From positions 1 through 6,551 of the forward strand of contig JAHRHW010000255.1 of NCBI GenBank assembly GCA_019100305.1: a stretch of DNA of 6,551 bases, read 5' to 3'. The notes under the pieces are model-generated. The model did no database searches and was not told where the DNA came from. It saw only the letters and a list, made by a program, of their open reading frames with translations. The DNA is from Candidatus Thiodiazotropha taylori. Its GTDB lineage: Bacteria > Pseudomonadota > Gammaproteobacteria > Chromatiales > Chromatiaceae. Below, in pieces: positions 5,503 through 6,551 of this stretch. Positions within the stretch are counted from its first letter, which is position 1. Each line of letters opens with the position of its first letter. A program made the position numbers and the translations under genes.

Positions 5503-5515
5503 GCTGCCAGGCAGC
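5503..5515. repeat. 13-bp palindrome before the hemC ribosome site
   Basis: GCTGCC-A-GGCAGC is a perfect 6-bp inverted repeat around one base, 21 nt before the hemC ATG and 7 nt before its GAGG. The position suits a translational or transcriptional control site. It shares a 9-nt core with the palindrome at 5338-5348. Confidence 0.45.
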
Positions 5516-5536
5516 AACATTCGAGGTCTTCTGTTG

Positions 5537-6469
5537 ATGTCCCAAACTATCCGAATCGCCACCCGTAAATCACCCCTGGCCATGTGGCAGGCGGAACATG
5601 TTGCTGCGGAGCTCAAAAAGGCCCATCCGGGGCTGCAGGTTGAACTGCTGGGGATGAGCACACAGGGGGATAAGATTCTCGATACACCCTTGGCGAAAAT
5701 CGGTGGCAAGGGGTTATTCATAAAAGAGTTGGAGCAGGGCTTGATGGCCGATGAGGCGGACATTGCGGTACATTCCATGAAGGATGTACCGGTGGAGCTG
5801 CCGCCAGGTCTGCATCTCGCTGTGATCATGTCCCGTGAGGATCCGCGGGATGCCTTTGTATCGAACAACTACCAGAACCTGGATCAGTTGCCCCAGGGGG
5901 CTTGCGTCGGTACTTCCAGTCTGCGGCGTCAGTCCCAGCTGGCGGAGCAGCGCCCCGATCTGAAGATCAAATCCCTGCGTGGTAATGTGAATACCCGTCT
6001 GCGTAAACTCGATGACGGGGAGTATGACGCAATCATTCTGGCGGCTGCCGGCCTGATCCGTCTCGGCTTCGAAGCGCGTATTACCGCTTTGATCGGCGCT
6101 GAGCAGAGTCTGCCAGCGATCGGTCAGGGAGCGGTCGGCATCGAGTGCCGGGCCGACGATAAGCGGGTCAATGAGCTGATCGCGCCTCTGCATCATCAGG
6201 AGACCGCTGCCTGCGTGATGGCTGAGCGGGCGATGAATCAGCGGCTCAATGGGGGCTGTCAGGTACCGATCGCCGGCTATGCCATGCTGGAGTCGGGAAA
6301 TCTGTGGCTGCGGGGCCTGGTTGGTGAGCCCGATGGCAGCAAGATCATCCGTGGTGAAGTGGAAGGCAGCGTGGAAGAGGCTGAAGCGATGGGTGTCGGG
6401 CTGGCTGAGCGTCTGTTGGATTGGGGTGCGGATTCGATTCTTCAGGCCCTCTATGAAAACAGCAACTGA
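5537..6469 (+). CDS. hemC: Porphobilinogen deaminase (hydroxymethylbilane synthase, 310 aa)
   Basis: Cytosolic tetrapyrrole enzyme that joins four porphobilinogens into hydroxymethylbilane, using a covalently bound dipyrromethane cofactor. The cofactor-attachment cysteine is C241 in LNGGCQVPI. The catalytic aspartate is D83 in HSMKDVP. Conserved substrate-binding residues include R10-K11 and S12 (IATRKSPLA), K82, R130-R131 in GTSSLRRQ, and R154 in RGNVNTRL. The length matches the family (about 310 aa) and nothing looks damaged. The start is the ATG at 5537, with GAGG 10 nt upstream. A TTG directly before it (5534), 7 nt from GAGG, would add one residue and cannot be excluded. hemD follows after 11 nt, so the two genes form a hemCD operon making uroporphyrinogen III for heme, including heme c for the cytochrome upstream. 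Confidence 0.98.
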   Translation: MSQTIRIATRKSPLAMWQAEHVAAELKKAHPGLQVELLGMSTQGDKILDTPLAKIGGKGLFIKELEQGLMADEADIAVHSMKDVPVELPPGLHLAVIMSREDPRDAFVSNNYQNLDQLPQGACVGTSSLRRQSQLAEQRPDLKIKSLRGNVNTRLRKLDDGEYDAIILAAAGLIRLGFEARITALIGAEQSLPAIGQGAVGIECRADDKRVNELIAPLHHQETAACVMAERAMNQRLNGGCQVPIAGYAMLESGNLWLRGLVGEPDGSKIIRGEVEGSVEEAEAMGVGLAERLLDWGADSILQALYENSN

Positions 6470-6480
6470 TCGCTGAAATC

Positions 6481-6551
6481 ATGGCTGACTGTGATCTGAG
6501 GGGCTGCGGTATTCTAATTACCCGGGCGGCCCATCAGTCCGAGCCGCTTGC
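6481..6551 (+). CDS. hemD: Uroporphyrinogen III synthase, 5' end only (cut by window)
   Basis: Only 23 codons and 2 nt are visible: MADCDLRGCG followed by ILITRAAHQSEPL. The VLVTRP-like strand with HQ-EPL is the usual start of HemD, which cyclises hydroxymethylbilane with inversion of ring D. The position 11 nt after the hemC stop, the standard hemCD order, supports the call more than the short sequence does. No strong ribosome site is seen, so translation may be coupled to hemC. The frame is open to the window end. Confidence 0.8.
   Translation, partial: MADCDLRGCGILITRAAHQSEPL

Larger units (their letters stand above)
5275..5536. other. Intergenic region between the cytochrome gene and hemC
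   Basis: About 260 nt without a credible reading frame. It holds several inverted repeats, described separately. The heptamer GGCAGGC occurs at 5342-5348 and 5371-5377, and once more in the cytochrome gene end at 5263-5269. I found no convincing sigma70 promoter. TTGATT (5454-5459) is the best -35-like hexamer, but it lacks a good -10 at 16-18 nt. hemC may therefore use a non-consensus promoter or be read through from upstream. Confidence 0.5.

Overview
The window looks like chromosome from a free-living or symbiotic gammaproteobacterium, GC-moderate and densely coded. The core order is argH, divergent from an AlgZ/FimS-type sensor and an AlgR-type LytTR regulator, followed by hemC and hemD. 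This is the arrangement known around argH-fimS-algR-hemC-hemD in Pseudomonas and relatives. A diheme cytochrome resembling the cytochrome subunit of flavocytochrome c sulfide dehydrogenase suggests a sulfur-oxidising lineage (Chromatiales-like, for example Sedimenticola/Thiodiazotropha types). That assignment is inference; no search was run.

Left part, minus strand (1-2507): argH (argininosuccinate lyase) is read leftwards from an extended -10 promoter. Its stop overlaps by 4 nt the start of a small VOC/glyoxalase-fold protein. A MazG-like nucleotide pyrophosphohydrolase follows 16 nt later. These three look like one transcript. A rubredoxin lies 138 nt further on and has its own Shine-Dalgarno and a possible promoter.

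Middle, plus strand (about 2534-4631): the divergent intergenic region carries a plausible promoter and a small hairpin in the leader of algZ. algZ encodes a four-helix membrane HisKA_7TM/LytS-class kinase. algR encodes a receiver plus LytTR DNA-binding protein with a TTG start. The 103-nt gap between them holds a nested inverted repeat.

Right part, plus strand (4651-6551): an exported diheme cytochrome c is placed between algR and hemC, where Pseudomonas has none as far as I recall. A 262-nt gap rich in inverted repeats follows. Then come hemC (porphobilinogen deaminase) and the first 71 nt of hemD (uroporphyrinogen III synthase), which is cut by the window end.

Most of the window is ordinary housekeeping and regulation. 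The parts worth a second look are the FccA-like cytochrome sitting between the two-component pair and the heme genes, and the dyad-rich non-coding DNA around it. I saw no mobile element, CRISPR array, tRNA or rRNA.
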